Assembly: GCA_947472885.1 (NCBI GenBank)
Contig: CANJBX010000009.1
Span: 1 to 64,000 of the forward strand
Length of the DNA: 64,000 nt
Direction: 5' to 3'
Source of the DNA: Hyphomicrobiaceae bacterium
Lineage (GTDB): Bacteria; Pseudomonadota; Alphaproteobacteria; Rhizobiales; Xanthobacteraceae
In this document: piece by piece, positions 10,301-18,991 of the stretch
Layout of the letters: every line of letters starts with the position of its first letter
Position numbering within the stretch: position 1 is the first letter of the stretch
The notes under the pieces: generated by a model
Told to the model about the DNA's origin: nothing
The model's database searches: none
The model's input: the letters and a program-made list of their open reading frames with translations, nothing else
Program-made: the position numbers and the translations under genes

Positions 10301-12082
10301 CTACAGCGGCAGTTCCGGTTCCTGACCGCGCTGGCCGGTCTTGCGGGCAGGATGCGGCGGCGTATGGGTGAAACTCCAGCGCAGCCGCGGGGCCTGCCGG
10401 GCCTTGCCGCGAATGATGATCTGGAAGGTACGGCGCGGGCCATCCTGGCCGCCGAGGTAAACCCCATCCACGATATCGATCAGGTCCTCGTAGGCGTGGA
10501 AGGTCCAGACGTCGCGATTCGGCATGACCAGCAGCGCGCCATGGCCGTCGGCGACGCGCGTCGCGCGGATCGCGGGATGGAGATGAAACCGCACGACAAA
10601 ATCATCGGGGATTTTCGCTGGTATCGTTTCGCCCTTGGTCGGGACGAAACTGTCATCGCCGTCAATGCGGTCGCCGTCGGGAGCGAGCGTCAGGATGCGT
10701 TCGTGGATCACGCTGAAACGGCTGGCGTAGCCATCGTGGGACGAGCGCACGGTGATTGCGCCGTCGCTCTCGGTGCCGCGCTCGACCGCGACGTGCTGCG
10801 GGCCGGCATTTATCGGTACGCCGAACTGGCGGCGGTTGGGTCCGTTCGCCGCGAAGCGGCATGATGGCACATCGTTGAATTTTACCGTCGAATGCGCCTG
10901 CGTGCTGCGCGAGAAGTCGCGCCAGTTTTCCCTGGCGTTGGCGGGCATGCCGCAGTTGACGACGATACGTTGTGCCTTGGCGGAGAATTCAAACGACAGG
11001 CAGCCCGCAGCGGCCTCGCTGCTGAGGTCGAGCGGCGGAATGCGTCCGGTGTCCATCAGCACAATCGTGCCGCCGGCTTCCATGCGCTGATAGCCGGAAT
11101 GCACGGCGTTGTTCACCGGCGTGCCGCGCGCATCGTCGTAGGCGATCAGGGTGGCGACCAGATCGGGCGGTGTCGGTCCCATGCCGTTGAACAGGCCGAA
11201 CGTGCCGTCGCCGTGGCAGAAGAACCGCAGCATAGGCATCATGCGGTCGATGGCGTTCATGAGTTGCGGTGGCGGCGCAAGGTTGCGCGCGGAGAACGCC
11301 TGCGCGAGCGGCAACAGATCGAGCAGCAATTCGATCGGTGCGCCGGGATTGCGGCCGATGTGGCCGCCATCCGGTAATATCTGGCGGTCGAGTTCTGTCA
11401 CCAGATGCTTGGTCGCACGGCGCGTATTGCGTGATTGCGTTGACATGCACAGCGCCGCGTAGGTCAGCGCGATATGCGCCTGCAGGCGCGGTACGCTATT
11501 GTGCGCATCGTTTGCGATGCTGGTGAGAAACTTTACCTGCTTCTCAAGGCTGCGCAGGAAGCGGCGATAGAATCTGTCGTCCGCCTCGTCGAGAATCAGC
11601 GTCGCCTGCGTCAGCCACGAGATGATGCGGCGTGAAAGCACTTGCGGTTGCCAGCCCGGACCTTTCCACGAACGTTGCAGGCCGATCCATTCATCGACCA
11701 GGGCGCGCGCATTGGCGCGGGTGATCGCCGAGTCGGCGGCGCGCAGATGGCGCAGCCAGCCGAAGGATAGCAGGACCTCGCCCCACTCGTCGGAGGGTTC
11801 CATCATTTCAAACGGCGAGCGGCCGTCGCAGACCACGACCTTGCCGGCGAACGCAAAGCGCCCGCCGTAAATTTCGGCGGCGCGGGTCGGGTCAGCGGTG
11901 CGCAAATCCTGCGGCGCGATGACCAGACGAGGGCCTCGTCCGGGCAGCGCCGGCATCGCGATGGAAAACGATCTCAGGCGGCCGAGCGTGCGATTGATGC
12001 CCCGGCGTACCGACCTCCACGACGATTTGCTGCGGTCCGCGATGGCAACGCGGGGCATGGACTCCGGCCTCTCGTATTTCAA
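10301..12082 (-). CDS. Heparinase II/III family protein
   Basis: 593-aa ORF; VNCGMP..WRDFSRSTQAHSTVKFNDVPS and the C-terminal beta-sandwich region are typical of alphaproteobacterial heparinase II/III-like proteins; it neighbours purH and rsmB. Confidence 0.82.
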   Translation of the reverse strand: MKYERPESMPRVAIADRSKSSWRSVRRGINRTLGRLRSFSIAMPALPGRGPRLVIAPQDLRTADPTRAAEIYGGRFAFAGKVVVCDGRSPFEMMEPSDEWGEVLLSFGWLRHLRAADSAITRANARALVDEWIGLQRSWKGPGWQPQVLSRRIISWLTQATLILDEADDRFYRRFLRSLEKQVKFLTSIANDAHNSVPRLQAHIALTYAALCMSTQSRNTRRATKHLVTELDRQILPDGGHIGRNPGAPIELLLDLLPLAQAFSARNLAPPPQLMNAIDRMMPMLRFFCHGDGTFGLFNGMGPTPPDLVATLIAYDDARGTPVNNAVHSGYQRMEAGGTIVLMDTGRIPPLDLSSEAAAGCLSFEFSAKAQRIVVNCGMPANARENWRDFSRSTQAHSTVKFNDVPSCRFAANGPNRRQFGVPINAGPQHVAVERGTESDGAITVRSSHDGYASRFSVIHERILTLAPDGDRIDGDDSFVPTKGETIPAKIPDDFVVRFHLHPAIRATRVADGHGALLVMPNRDVWTFHAYEDLIDIVDGVYLGGQDGPRRTFQIIIRGKARQAPRLRWSFTHTPPHPARKTGQRGQEPELPL

Positions 12083-12234
12083 GCGAAGGCAATCGCCTCC
12101 GCGTCACGCATTTTACGATGGGTGAAAGCCGGTCCGCCGCCCGCCAACCCCGATGCATTCATAGGTGAGAGCGCCGCTGGACGCAAAAATGGCAACACCC
12201 GATCTGGAACAGAGCGGGACCAGCGGAGCAACAC

Positions 12235-12255
12235 CGGCGGGATATTAACCCGCCG
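12235..12255. repeat. GC-rich hairpin CGGCGGG-ATATTAA-CCCGCCG
   Basis: Perfect 7-bp inverted repeat followed by AGGTTTT on the + strand, between rsmB and the heparinase-family gene. Confidence 0.4.
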
Positions 12256-12290
12256 AGGTTTTAAAAGTGTTGCGGCAGGAGACTTCAGGA

Positions 12291-13631
12291 TCAGACGCGT
12301 TCCAGCCGCGCGGCGTAGAACCCGTCAAGGCCGCCCATTCGCGCCTCGGCGTCCGGCCAGTGACACGGCAGGCTGCGCAGGTCGCCTTGCGGGGTGACAA
12401 GGCCATCGAGGCCGGTAATTTCGCCGGCCTGCACCGGCTTCCGGCGCATGCGCGGCTCACGGGCGAGGAAATCCGTGATCTGCTGTTCGCCTTCGTCGGC
12501 TTCGAGCGAGCAGGTGCAGAAGACGACGATGCCGCCTGTCTCCACCAGATCCACGGAGCGGTCGAGCAGGCGGGATTGCAGGCCCGCAAGCCCGGCGATG
12601 TCTGCCTCGCGCTTGAGCCAGGCAATATCGGGATGACGGCGGATCGTGCCTGTCGATGAACATGGCGCGTCGATCAATACGCCGTCGAAAGGTCCAGCCT
12701 GCCATTCGGTAGCATCGGCAGTGACAGTTTCGGCCTTGAGGTTGAGTCGCGTGAGATTTTCCTGCACACGCTGCAGGCGCCGCTCGGAACGATCGACGGC
12801 GGTAACATGCGCGCCTGCGGCTGCAAGCTGCGAGGTCTTGCCGCCGGGCGCCGCGCAGATGTCCGCAATGCGCTTGTCCTTGACGTCACCGAGCAGACGC
12901 GCCGGCAGGGCGGCGGCGGCGTCCTGCACCCACCAGGCGCCCTCGGAAAATCCCGGTAGCAGCGACACCGGGCCATGGGCAATCATCCGCACGGTGCCGG
13001 TCGGCAGTACGCGGCCGCGCAGCCGCGTTGCCCAATCTTCGGTGTTTTCAGGAATAGTGAGATCGAGCGCGGGTTCCTGGCTATTAGCTTGCGCAATCGC
13101 GTGTGCGGTTTCCGCACCATAGAACTTTGTCCAGCGCTCCATGAGCCACGCCGGCGTGTCGAGCTTTGCCGTATCGAGTTCGGCGATGCGTTGCGCACCT
13201 TCGGCGGTGACACGCCGCAGCACTGCATTGACGAGGCCCGAGAAATGCCCGGCGCGGCGGTCTGCTTGCGCAATCCGCACCGATAGATCGACCGCAGCGT
13301 GATCCGGCACGTCCAGAAAAAGAATTTGCGCGGCACCCACCAGCAGCGCGGATTCCGCACGCGGTGCATCGGCCGGCATGCCCTTCTCCAGCATGGTGCC
13401 AAGGAGATGCCGCAAGGTGCCGAGACGGCGTAGCGTGGTGGAGACGATGTTGCGCGCCAATGCGCGGTCGCGATCCGAGAGAAGCCCGATGCCGTGGTTG
13501 GCCTGCCGGTCGTCGAGCTGCTCGTCGAGCGGGCGATTGCGGCGAAGCACGCCGTCGAGAATATCGGCGGCAACCCGGCGCGCGGCGAGGCCGGGCACTT
13601 CCGCTTTTGGCGCGAGATTATTGCGGCTCAT
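12291..13631 (-). CDS. rsmB: 16S rRNA (cytosine(967)-C(5))-methyltransferase / RsmB-NOL1-NOP2-sun family
   Basis: ICAAPGGKTSQLAAAGAHVTAVDRSERRL (SAM site), DAPCSSTGTIRRHPDI (catalytic Cys), NusB-like N-terminus. Confidence 0.93.
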   Translation of the reverse strand: MSRNNLAPKAEVPGLAARRVAADILDGVLRRNRPLDEQLDDRQANHGIGLLSDRDRALARNIVSTTLRRLGTLRHLLGTMLEKGMPADAPRAESALLVGAAQILFLDVPDHAAVDLSVRIAQADRRAGHFSGLVNAVLRRVTAEGAQRIAELDTAKLDTPAWLMERWTKFYGAETAHAIAQANSQEPALDLTIPENTEDWATRLRGRVLPTGTVRMIAHGPVSLLPGFSEGAWWVQDAAAALPARLLGDVKDKRIADICAAPGGKTSQLAAAGAHVTAVDRSERRLQRVQENLTRLNLKAETVTADATEWQAGPFDGVLIDAPCSSTGTIRRHPDIAWLKREADIAGLAGLQSRLLDRSVDLVETGGIVVFCTCSLEADEGEQQITDFLAREPRMRRKPVQAGEITGLDGLVTPQGDLRSLPCHWPDAEARMGGLDGFYAARLERV

Positions 13632-13812
13632 GTCAATTTCATTTCGGTGACAACTCGCGAGGCAAGCGAATCAAGAGAAGGCCGCTGAAATGATCCTATC
13701 GCAGCATTCCGGCAGGAGTTGGGAGAACACCGCGGCAAATGCGAGCATGCTATGCGGTTCCATTGCGCAACATCCACTTGACGTCGGCGTGACAGCGGCG
13801 TTTTGAAAGCAC

Positions 13813-14034
13813 ATGAGCGAGAACGAACACGACCCGTCAACTTCGCCGGGCGAAGCGGCGCCGGTGAAAAAGCTGACGCCGGCGGCCGAGCGGGCGCTGG
13901 CAGAAGCGGCGGCGCGTCGCGCGGCGCAGGCCGGCAACACGGTCGCGCGGCCGAAGGAAATCGCCGGCCGGGACGGCCCCGATCCGGCGCGCTACGGTGA
14001 CTGGGAAACCAAGGGAATTGCCTCGGACTTTTAA
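13813..14034 (+). CDS. DUF1674 family protein (SDHAF4-like succinate dehydrogenase assembly factor family)
   Basis: 73 aa ending GRDGPDPARYGDWETKGIASDF, the diagnostic DUF1674 C-terminal motif. Confidence 0.88.
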   Translation: MSENEHDPSTSPGEAAPVKKLTPAAERALAEAAARRAAQAGNTVARPKEIAGRDGPDPARYGDWETKGIASDF

Positions 14035-14156
14035 GGAGTTAGCGGACTATCGATGGCCCGGCACGACCCAAGCCGACCGAGCAACATGCTAATCCCTCCC
14101 AAGTTGTATTTGTTGTTTATCGCCATAAAATCCTGTATTTAAGATTTATATCCAAA

Positions 14157-14756
14157 ATGGCCAGATTCGATTCCTCTCGGCCCTACCGCCGGTCGCGGCT
14201 TTCCAGCTTCGTTGCGGGCATCTTCGCGCTTGGACTGCTGGCTGGCGGCCTCATCGGTGTGTCGATCTGGGAGAAACACAACCGATCCTCGCACGACGAT
14301 CCGTTCGCGCCCGGCGGCATCTTCGAACGCGCCCGCGAGGCCGCGAGAAATGCATCGGCATCCGGCCCGATGCCGCCGCTCGGCCGCTACGCGGTCGATG
14401 TGTTACGCGTCATCGATGGCGATACGTTTGAGGCACGCGTTCATGTCTGGCCGGGCCACGAACTGACGACGCGCATACGGCTGCGTGGCATTGACGCACC
14501 GGAAATCAAGGCACGCTGCGATGGCGAGCGCGTGCAGGCCGAAGCCGCGCTGACCGCGCTGCGCGCCATGCTGTCGGATCGCGATGTGTCGATCTGGAAC
14601 CTTGGACCGGATAAATATTCCGGCCGCGTCGTCGCGGATGCCGGCACGCGCCGCATCCCGGACGTTTCGGCGGCGTTGCTCGCGAAGGGTGTTGCACGGA
14701 GCTATACCGGCGGACATCGCAACGGCTGGTGCGACGCCACGCCGGGAGACAGGTAG
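14157..14756 (+). CDS. Membrane-anchored/secreted thermonuclease (SNase) family protein
   Basis: N-terminal TM; VLRVIDGDTFEARVHVWPGHELTTRIRLRGIDAPEIKARC..GRVVADAGT, SNase-like core. Confidence 0.85.
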   Translation: MARFDSSRPYRRSRLSSFVAGIFALGLLAGGLIGVSIWEKHNRSSHDDPFAPGGIFERAREAARNASASGPMPPLGRYAVDVLRVIDGDTFEARVHVWPGHELTTRIRLRGIDAPEIKARCDGERVQAEAALTALRAMLSDRDVSIWNLGPDKYSGRVVADAGTRRIPDVSAALLAKGVARSYTGGHRNGWCDATPGDR

Positions 14757-14778
14757 CCCGCTGCGCGGGTTCCTTTTT
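14755..14778 (+). terminator. Rho-independent terminator after the SNase gene
   Basis: AGCCCGC-TGC-GCGGGTT stem (one wobble) followed by CCTTTTT. Confidence 0.7.
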
Positions 14779-14983
14779 AAATCGCAGTCAACCAATATTC
14801 TTTATCAACCCGCGTTATCGCTCGTGGTTGGGCGTTATGGGAGTCGTCGATTTGTGAGTTGTTGGCAGCGCCGCGCGGCGATGTCCGCTCATCCTTCGAA
14901 CTGGCGCAAATGCCATCCCTGGAAAATCCATGTGCCGGCCGGATCGGGCATTGCCCGATGCTGGAGTTCTGTACCCATCGAGG

Positions 14984-17455
14984 ATGAATATGCTCAATCG
15001 CATTAGCATCAACTTCCTGCTGAAGTCCGTAACGGTCCTGATGGCGGTCGCTATCGTCTCTCAACTCTCGATTGGCGCATGGAACTCCTGGCAGCGATTT
15101 CAGGCGATCGACCGGATTGCAGCAGCGGCGGAGACCTCGAGCTACCTTTTCACCGCGCTGCATAACCTGCGCGTAGATCGCTCCTCGACCACCCGCGATC
15201 TGGTGGCGGACAGGCAGATCAGCGAACCCAGCAAGCTTCTCGCCAATACCCGCGCCACAGAAATGCCCGCGTTGAAGGCTTGCCTTGCCTCGCTGCAGAA
15301 TGCGACTTTCCCGGAGAAGGCAACGGCGATTGCCAGCCTCACCGAAGCGATCAACAAACTCGCGGCGCTGCACGTCGAGACGGCAGCTGCGATGGCGCAG
15401 CCGAAAGCATCGCGCAAGGAAGACCTTTCGAAGACATTTTTCACGACTGTCAGCTCGTTGATGGACCTGCTCGACAAGATCTCGTCGCAGCTCACGAAAG
15501 CGGTCAAACTCGAAGACGCCTTCATCGACCAGCTGATGGAGCTGAAGCAACTTTCGTGGATCGCGCGTAACGCCGCCGGCGATGCTTCAGTGCTGATCTC
15601 GAACGGCCTGGGTGGCCTGCCATTGCCGCCGCAGCCGATGATGCTCTACACGAATCACCTCGCCAAGCTCGACACCGCGTGGGGTGCGCTGGAAGGCCTC
15701 GCCGCCGGACTGCCGCTGCCGGCGAAGTTCTCGGCTGCCGTCGCCAATGCCAAGAAGGAATTTCTTGGCCCCGAATTCACCGAACTCCGCATGAAAATGC
15801 TGAAGGACGTCATCGCGGGCGAGAAGGCGGACATCAAGGCCGATGACTGGTCGACCATGTCGGTCGGGAAGCTTTCCTCGCTCCTTAATGTCGCCGAGCG
15901 GGCGCTGGAAGTAGCGAAGGATTATGCCGCCGAGCAGCGCGCCAATGCGATATGGAGCCTCTCCCTCCAGCTTGGCCTGCTGATGCTTGCGCTGGTCACG
16001 GCTGCGGGCATCGTGCTGGCGATCTCGCGCCGCGTGACCGGGCCGCTGCACGCCATCCAGATGACGATGCAGCGCCTTGCCGCAGGAGAATTCAACGTCA
16101 CGCTGCCCGGCCTCGATCGCAAGGACGAGATCGGTGCCGTCGCCAATGCCGTCGAGCGCTTCAAGGTCCTCGCGGTCGAGAAGGCGCAGCAGCAATCCGA
16201 AGAACTGATGCAGCGCCAGAGGGCCGATGCCGACAAGCAGGCGGAAACAGCGCGGCTCGAAAGCGAACGCAGCGCCAAGGCTGCGCAGGAAGATGCCGAG
16301 CGCCATGCGCGCGCGGCGGAAGCCGAGGCGGCAACGCAGGCACAGGTCGCGGCTGAACGCGCTGTTGTCGCCGAGGAGCAGGCGCAGGCCGTACGTGCGC
16401 TTGGCGATGGTTTGCAGAAGCTCGCCGACGGCGACCTTACCTTCCGCCTGCCGGATCAATTCCCGGACGCCTATCAACAGATCAAGGATGACTTCAACGG
16501 CGCAATTGCGCGATTACAGGAAACCATCCGCTCGCTGGTCGGCTCGACGCGCGAGGTTGCCTCGGCTGCGGCCGAAATCTCCACCAGCACGACCGACCTC
16601 TCGCAACGCACTGAAGAACAGGCCGCGAGCCTTGAGCGTACTTCCGCGGCGATGGAGGAAATTTCCTCTACCTTGCGCGCCAACGCCTCCAACGCCAAGC
16701 AGGCCAGCGAATTCGCCGTCGCCACCCGCGACGTTGCCGATCGTGGCGGCACGGTCGTCTCGGAAGCGGTCGGTGCAATGTCACGCATCGAGGAATCGTC
16801 GCGCAAGATTGCCGACATCATCGGCGTCATCGACGAAATCGCCCGCCAGACCAATTTGCTGGCGCTCAACGCCGCGGTTGGAGGGGCGCGCGCCGGCGAC
16901 GCCGGACGTGGCTTCGCCGTGGTCGCGACCGAAGTGCGCAGCCTGGCGCAGCGTTCCTCACAAGCGGCCAAGGATATCAAAGAACTGATCTCGCATTCGA
17001 CAAACCAGGTGAAGGACGGCGTCGATCTCGTCAATCGCGCGGGCTCCTCGCTGACCGAGATCGTCTCCTCAATCAAGAACGTCACCACCATCGTGGCGGA
17101 AATCTCGACCGCCAGCGCCGAGCAGGCGGCGGGCCTCGACGACATCACCAAGGCGCTGACGCAAATGGACGAAGCCACCCAGCAGAATTCCGCGCTGGTA
17201 GAGGAAAACGCCGCGACCGCCAAGACGCTCGAGCAGCAGTCGAGTGCGATGGATCAGCAGATCGGCATGTTCCGCGTCGATGTGCAGAACACGCAGGCTG
17301 CGCGTGCCCCGCAGACAGTGGCGCCGATGGTAAAGCGGGTGGCGGTGGCACACACTTCCGTAGCCAGGGCGCCGGCCAAGCCGGCAGCACCGAAGCGGGC
17401 GATGGTCACGCGCGGCAACACGGCGCTCGCCGCCGACGACTGGAAAGAGTTTTAG
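14984..17455 (+). CDS. Methyl-accepting chemotaxis protein with two HAMP-like segments, an Ala/Glu-rich coiled coil and a C-terminal DWKEF tether
   Basis: N-terminal TM, periplasmic helical domain, HAMP (RRVTGPLHAIQMTMQRLAAGEF), signalling domain with DIIGVIDEIARQTNLLALNAAVGGARAGDAGRGFAVVATEVRSLAQRS, and C-terminus DDWKEF. Confidence 0.95.
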   Translation: MNMLNRISINFLLKSVTVLMAVAIVSQLSIGAWNSWQRFQAIDRIAAAAETSSYLFTALHNLRVDRSSTTRDLVADRQISEPSKLLANTRATEMPALKACLASLQNATFPEKATAIASLTEAINKLAALHVETAAAMAQPKASRKEDLSKTFFTTVSSLMDLLDKISSQLTKAVKLEDAFIDQLMELKQLSWIARNAAGDASVLISNGLGGLPLPPQPMMLYTNHLAKLDTAWGALEGLAAGLPLPAKFSAAVANAKKEFLGPEFTELRMKMLKDVIAGEKADIKADDWSTMSVGKLSSLLNVAERALEVAKDYAAEQRANAIWSLSLQLGLLMLALVTAAGIVLAISRRVTGPLHAIQMTMQRLAAGEFNVTLPGLDRKDEIGAVANAVERFKVLAVEKAQQQSEELMQRQRADADKQAETARLESERSAKAAQEDAERHARAAEAEAATQAQVAAERAVVAEEQAQAVRALGDGLQKLADGDLTFRLPDQFPDAYQQIKDDFNGAIARLQETIRSLVGSTREVASAAAEISTSTTDLSQRTEEQAASLERTSAAMEEISSTLRANASNAKQASEFAVATRDVADRGGTVVSEAVGAMSRIEESSRKIADIIGVIDEIARQTNLLALNAAVGGARAGDAGRGFAVVATEVRSLAQRSSQAAKDIKELISHSTNQVKDGVDLVNRAGSSLTEIVSSIKNVTTIVAEISTASAEQAAGLDDITKALTQMDEATQQNSALVEENAATAKTLEQQSSAMDQQIGMFRVDVQNTQAARAPQTVAPMVKRVAVAHTSVARAPAKPAAPKRAMVTRGNTALAADDWKEF

Positions 17456-17466
17456 GAAACGGCTTT

Positions 17467-17504
17467 CATTGCTTCGCCGGCCTGTCGGCCTGCTCGCAAT
17501 GACG
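17467..17504. repeat. Half-copy of the GCGAGCGAAGC-type intergenic palindromic repeat
   Basis: cattgcttcgccggcctgtcggcctgctcgcaatgacg matches the 3' arm type of the 8518-8605 element. Confidence 0.6.
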
Positions 17505-17517
17505 ACGTAGCCTTGAA

Positions 17518-18084
17518 TTATCGCGTGACGACCACCGGCGTGCCGACCGTGACGCGGGCGAACAGATCGACCACGTCCCGGTTGAGCATGCGGATGCAGC
17601 CCGACGACACAAAGCCGCCGACTGAATCCGGCTGGTTGGTGCCGTGGATGGCGTATTCGCCGCCGGTCAATGTCAGCGCCGCGGCGCCCATGGGATTCTG
17701 CGGCGAGCCGCCGGGGATAACGTAAGGCACTTCGCCGGGATTGCTGCGCATGGCCGGCGGTGGCGCCCAGTCCGGCGCGACATGCTTGCCATCGATATAG
17801 GAGACCCCCGCCCATTGCTGGCCGGCCTTGCCGACACCGACCGGATAGCGGATCGCGTAGCCATCGCCGAGGACGAGGAAAAGCTGGCGCTGTCTGGTCT
17901 TGATGACGACGGTTCCGGGATAATAGTTGCCGGCGAACGGCACCATGTCGCGCGCGTTCGCCTTGTTGGCGAGTACGAGCCCGAAAATTGCCGACGCAAC
18001 AATCGCGATCAGCAATTGGAAAAGGATTTTACGCATGACCAGTTTCCCCATGCGGACAATAGCGCAGGCACGGGTTTGGTTCAT
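17518..18084 (-). CDS. L,D-transpeptidase (YkuD family)
   Basis: YAIHGTNQPDSVGGFVSSGCIRMLNRDVVDLFARV: HGT..SGCIRM catalytic motif; N-terminal signal/TM. Confidence 0.92.
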   Translation of the reverse strand: MNQTRACAIVRMGKLVMRKILFQLLIAIVASAIFGLVLANKANARDMVPFAGNYYPGTVVIKTRQRQLFLVLGDGYAIRYPVGVGKAGQQWAGVSYIDGKHVAPDWAPPPAMRSNPGEVPYVIPGGSPQNPMGAAALTLTGGEYAIHGTNQPDSVGGFVSSGCIRMLNRDVVDLFARVTVGTPVVVTR

Positions 18085-18153
18085 TCGAATGCTGCAGATA
18101 GTGTAAGCGAATTGTAAATCTTAACGGCGGGTTAATGCCGTGCGCAGCAGCGT

Positions 18154-18873
18154 CTAGCTGCCTTCCATGGTCTTGCGCAGATCGCGCCGCGCTTCGTTGA
18201 AGCGAACGCCGGCGGCATTGTGCACTTTCAAAAGCTCGTTGAGTTCCGCCAATGTCTTGGCGTCCTTCGCCTGGACCTGCGTGCCGCTGACGACCAGCTG
18301 CGCCTTGTGTGAATTGACGTAATCGACCATCACCAGCGAAGCCTTCACGGCGTCGCCGAGCGTCGCGTAGACTTTCTCGACACTCCGCACTGGCTCGGTG
18401 ACGAGCTTGTTGAAGAAGGTGTCATAGACCTGCTTGAGATCGTCGGGCTGCTTGAGCGCCGCGCGTTTGGCCTGCGCCGACGCGAGGCTTTCCTTCATGC
18501 CGGCCAGCGATTTCGCCATGCCCTCGCTGACGGCCAGAATATCGGCGCGATGCACCACCATCTGCTCAAGCGTGCGCGGCGTGGTCTGATCGAGGCCGAG
18601 CTGCTTCATGCGGGTGGCGAATTCCTCCATCACCACGCGCATATCCTTGTTGAAGTCGAGAATGACCGCGTAGTGCCTCGTGTAATCGCCGAAGGTCTTT
18701 TCGTCGTCCGGCTTGGTGTTCATGACGTGGACACCGGGCCGCGAGATCATCGTCTGCAGGAAGGCGATGAAGGCCTTGCGCTGTTCCGGCTCGGGATCTC
18801 CGCAGGCGGCGAGGTTGAAGACAAGCATCGCAGCGGCGGCAAAGCTGAAAATACGCCGGCTAAAGGTCGTCAT
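18154..18873 (-). CDS. DUF3053 family lipoprotein (YiaF-like)
   Basis: Lipobox LAAC followed by GDPEPEQRKAFIAFLQTMI; overall similarity to YiaF/DUF3053 proteins. Confidence 0.75.
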   Translation of the reverse strand: MTTFSRRIFSFAAAAMLVFNLAACGDPEPEQRKAFIAFLQTMISRPGVHVMNTKPDDEKTFGDYTRHYAVILDFNKDMRVVMEEFATRMKQLGLDQTTPRTLEQMVVHRADILAVSEGMAKSLAGMKESLASAQAKRAALKQPDDLKQVYDTFFNKLVTEPVRSVEKVYATLGDAVKASLVMVDYVNSHKAQLVVSGTQVQAKDAKTLAELNELLKVHNAAGVRFNEARRDLRKTMEGS

Positions 18874-18877
18874 GAAA

Positions 18878-18906
18878 AATGCTCCGTGCGAGCCGCACGG
18901 AGCATT
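18878..18906 (-). terminator. Strong hairpin with U-tract downstream of acs, immediately 5' of the DUF3053 start codon
   Basis: Perfect 13-bp stem (AATGCTCCGTGCG/CGCACGGAGCATT), 3-nt loop; on the minus strand the stem is followed by TTTTTC and then ATG (18873). Confidence 0.8.
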
Positions 18907-18991
18907 ATAGCTGAGGGTGAATGAAGCGGCGCGATCAAACCGTGGGTTTCGTTCTCGCCTTCATTAAGAAGAGAACGTAAACAGGTTCGCG

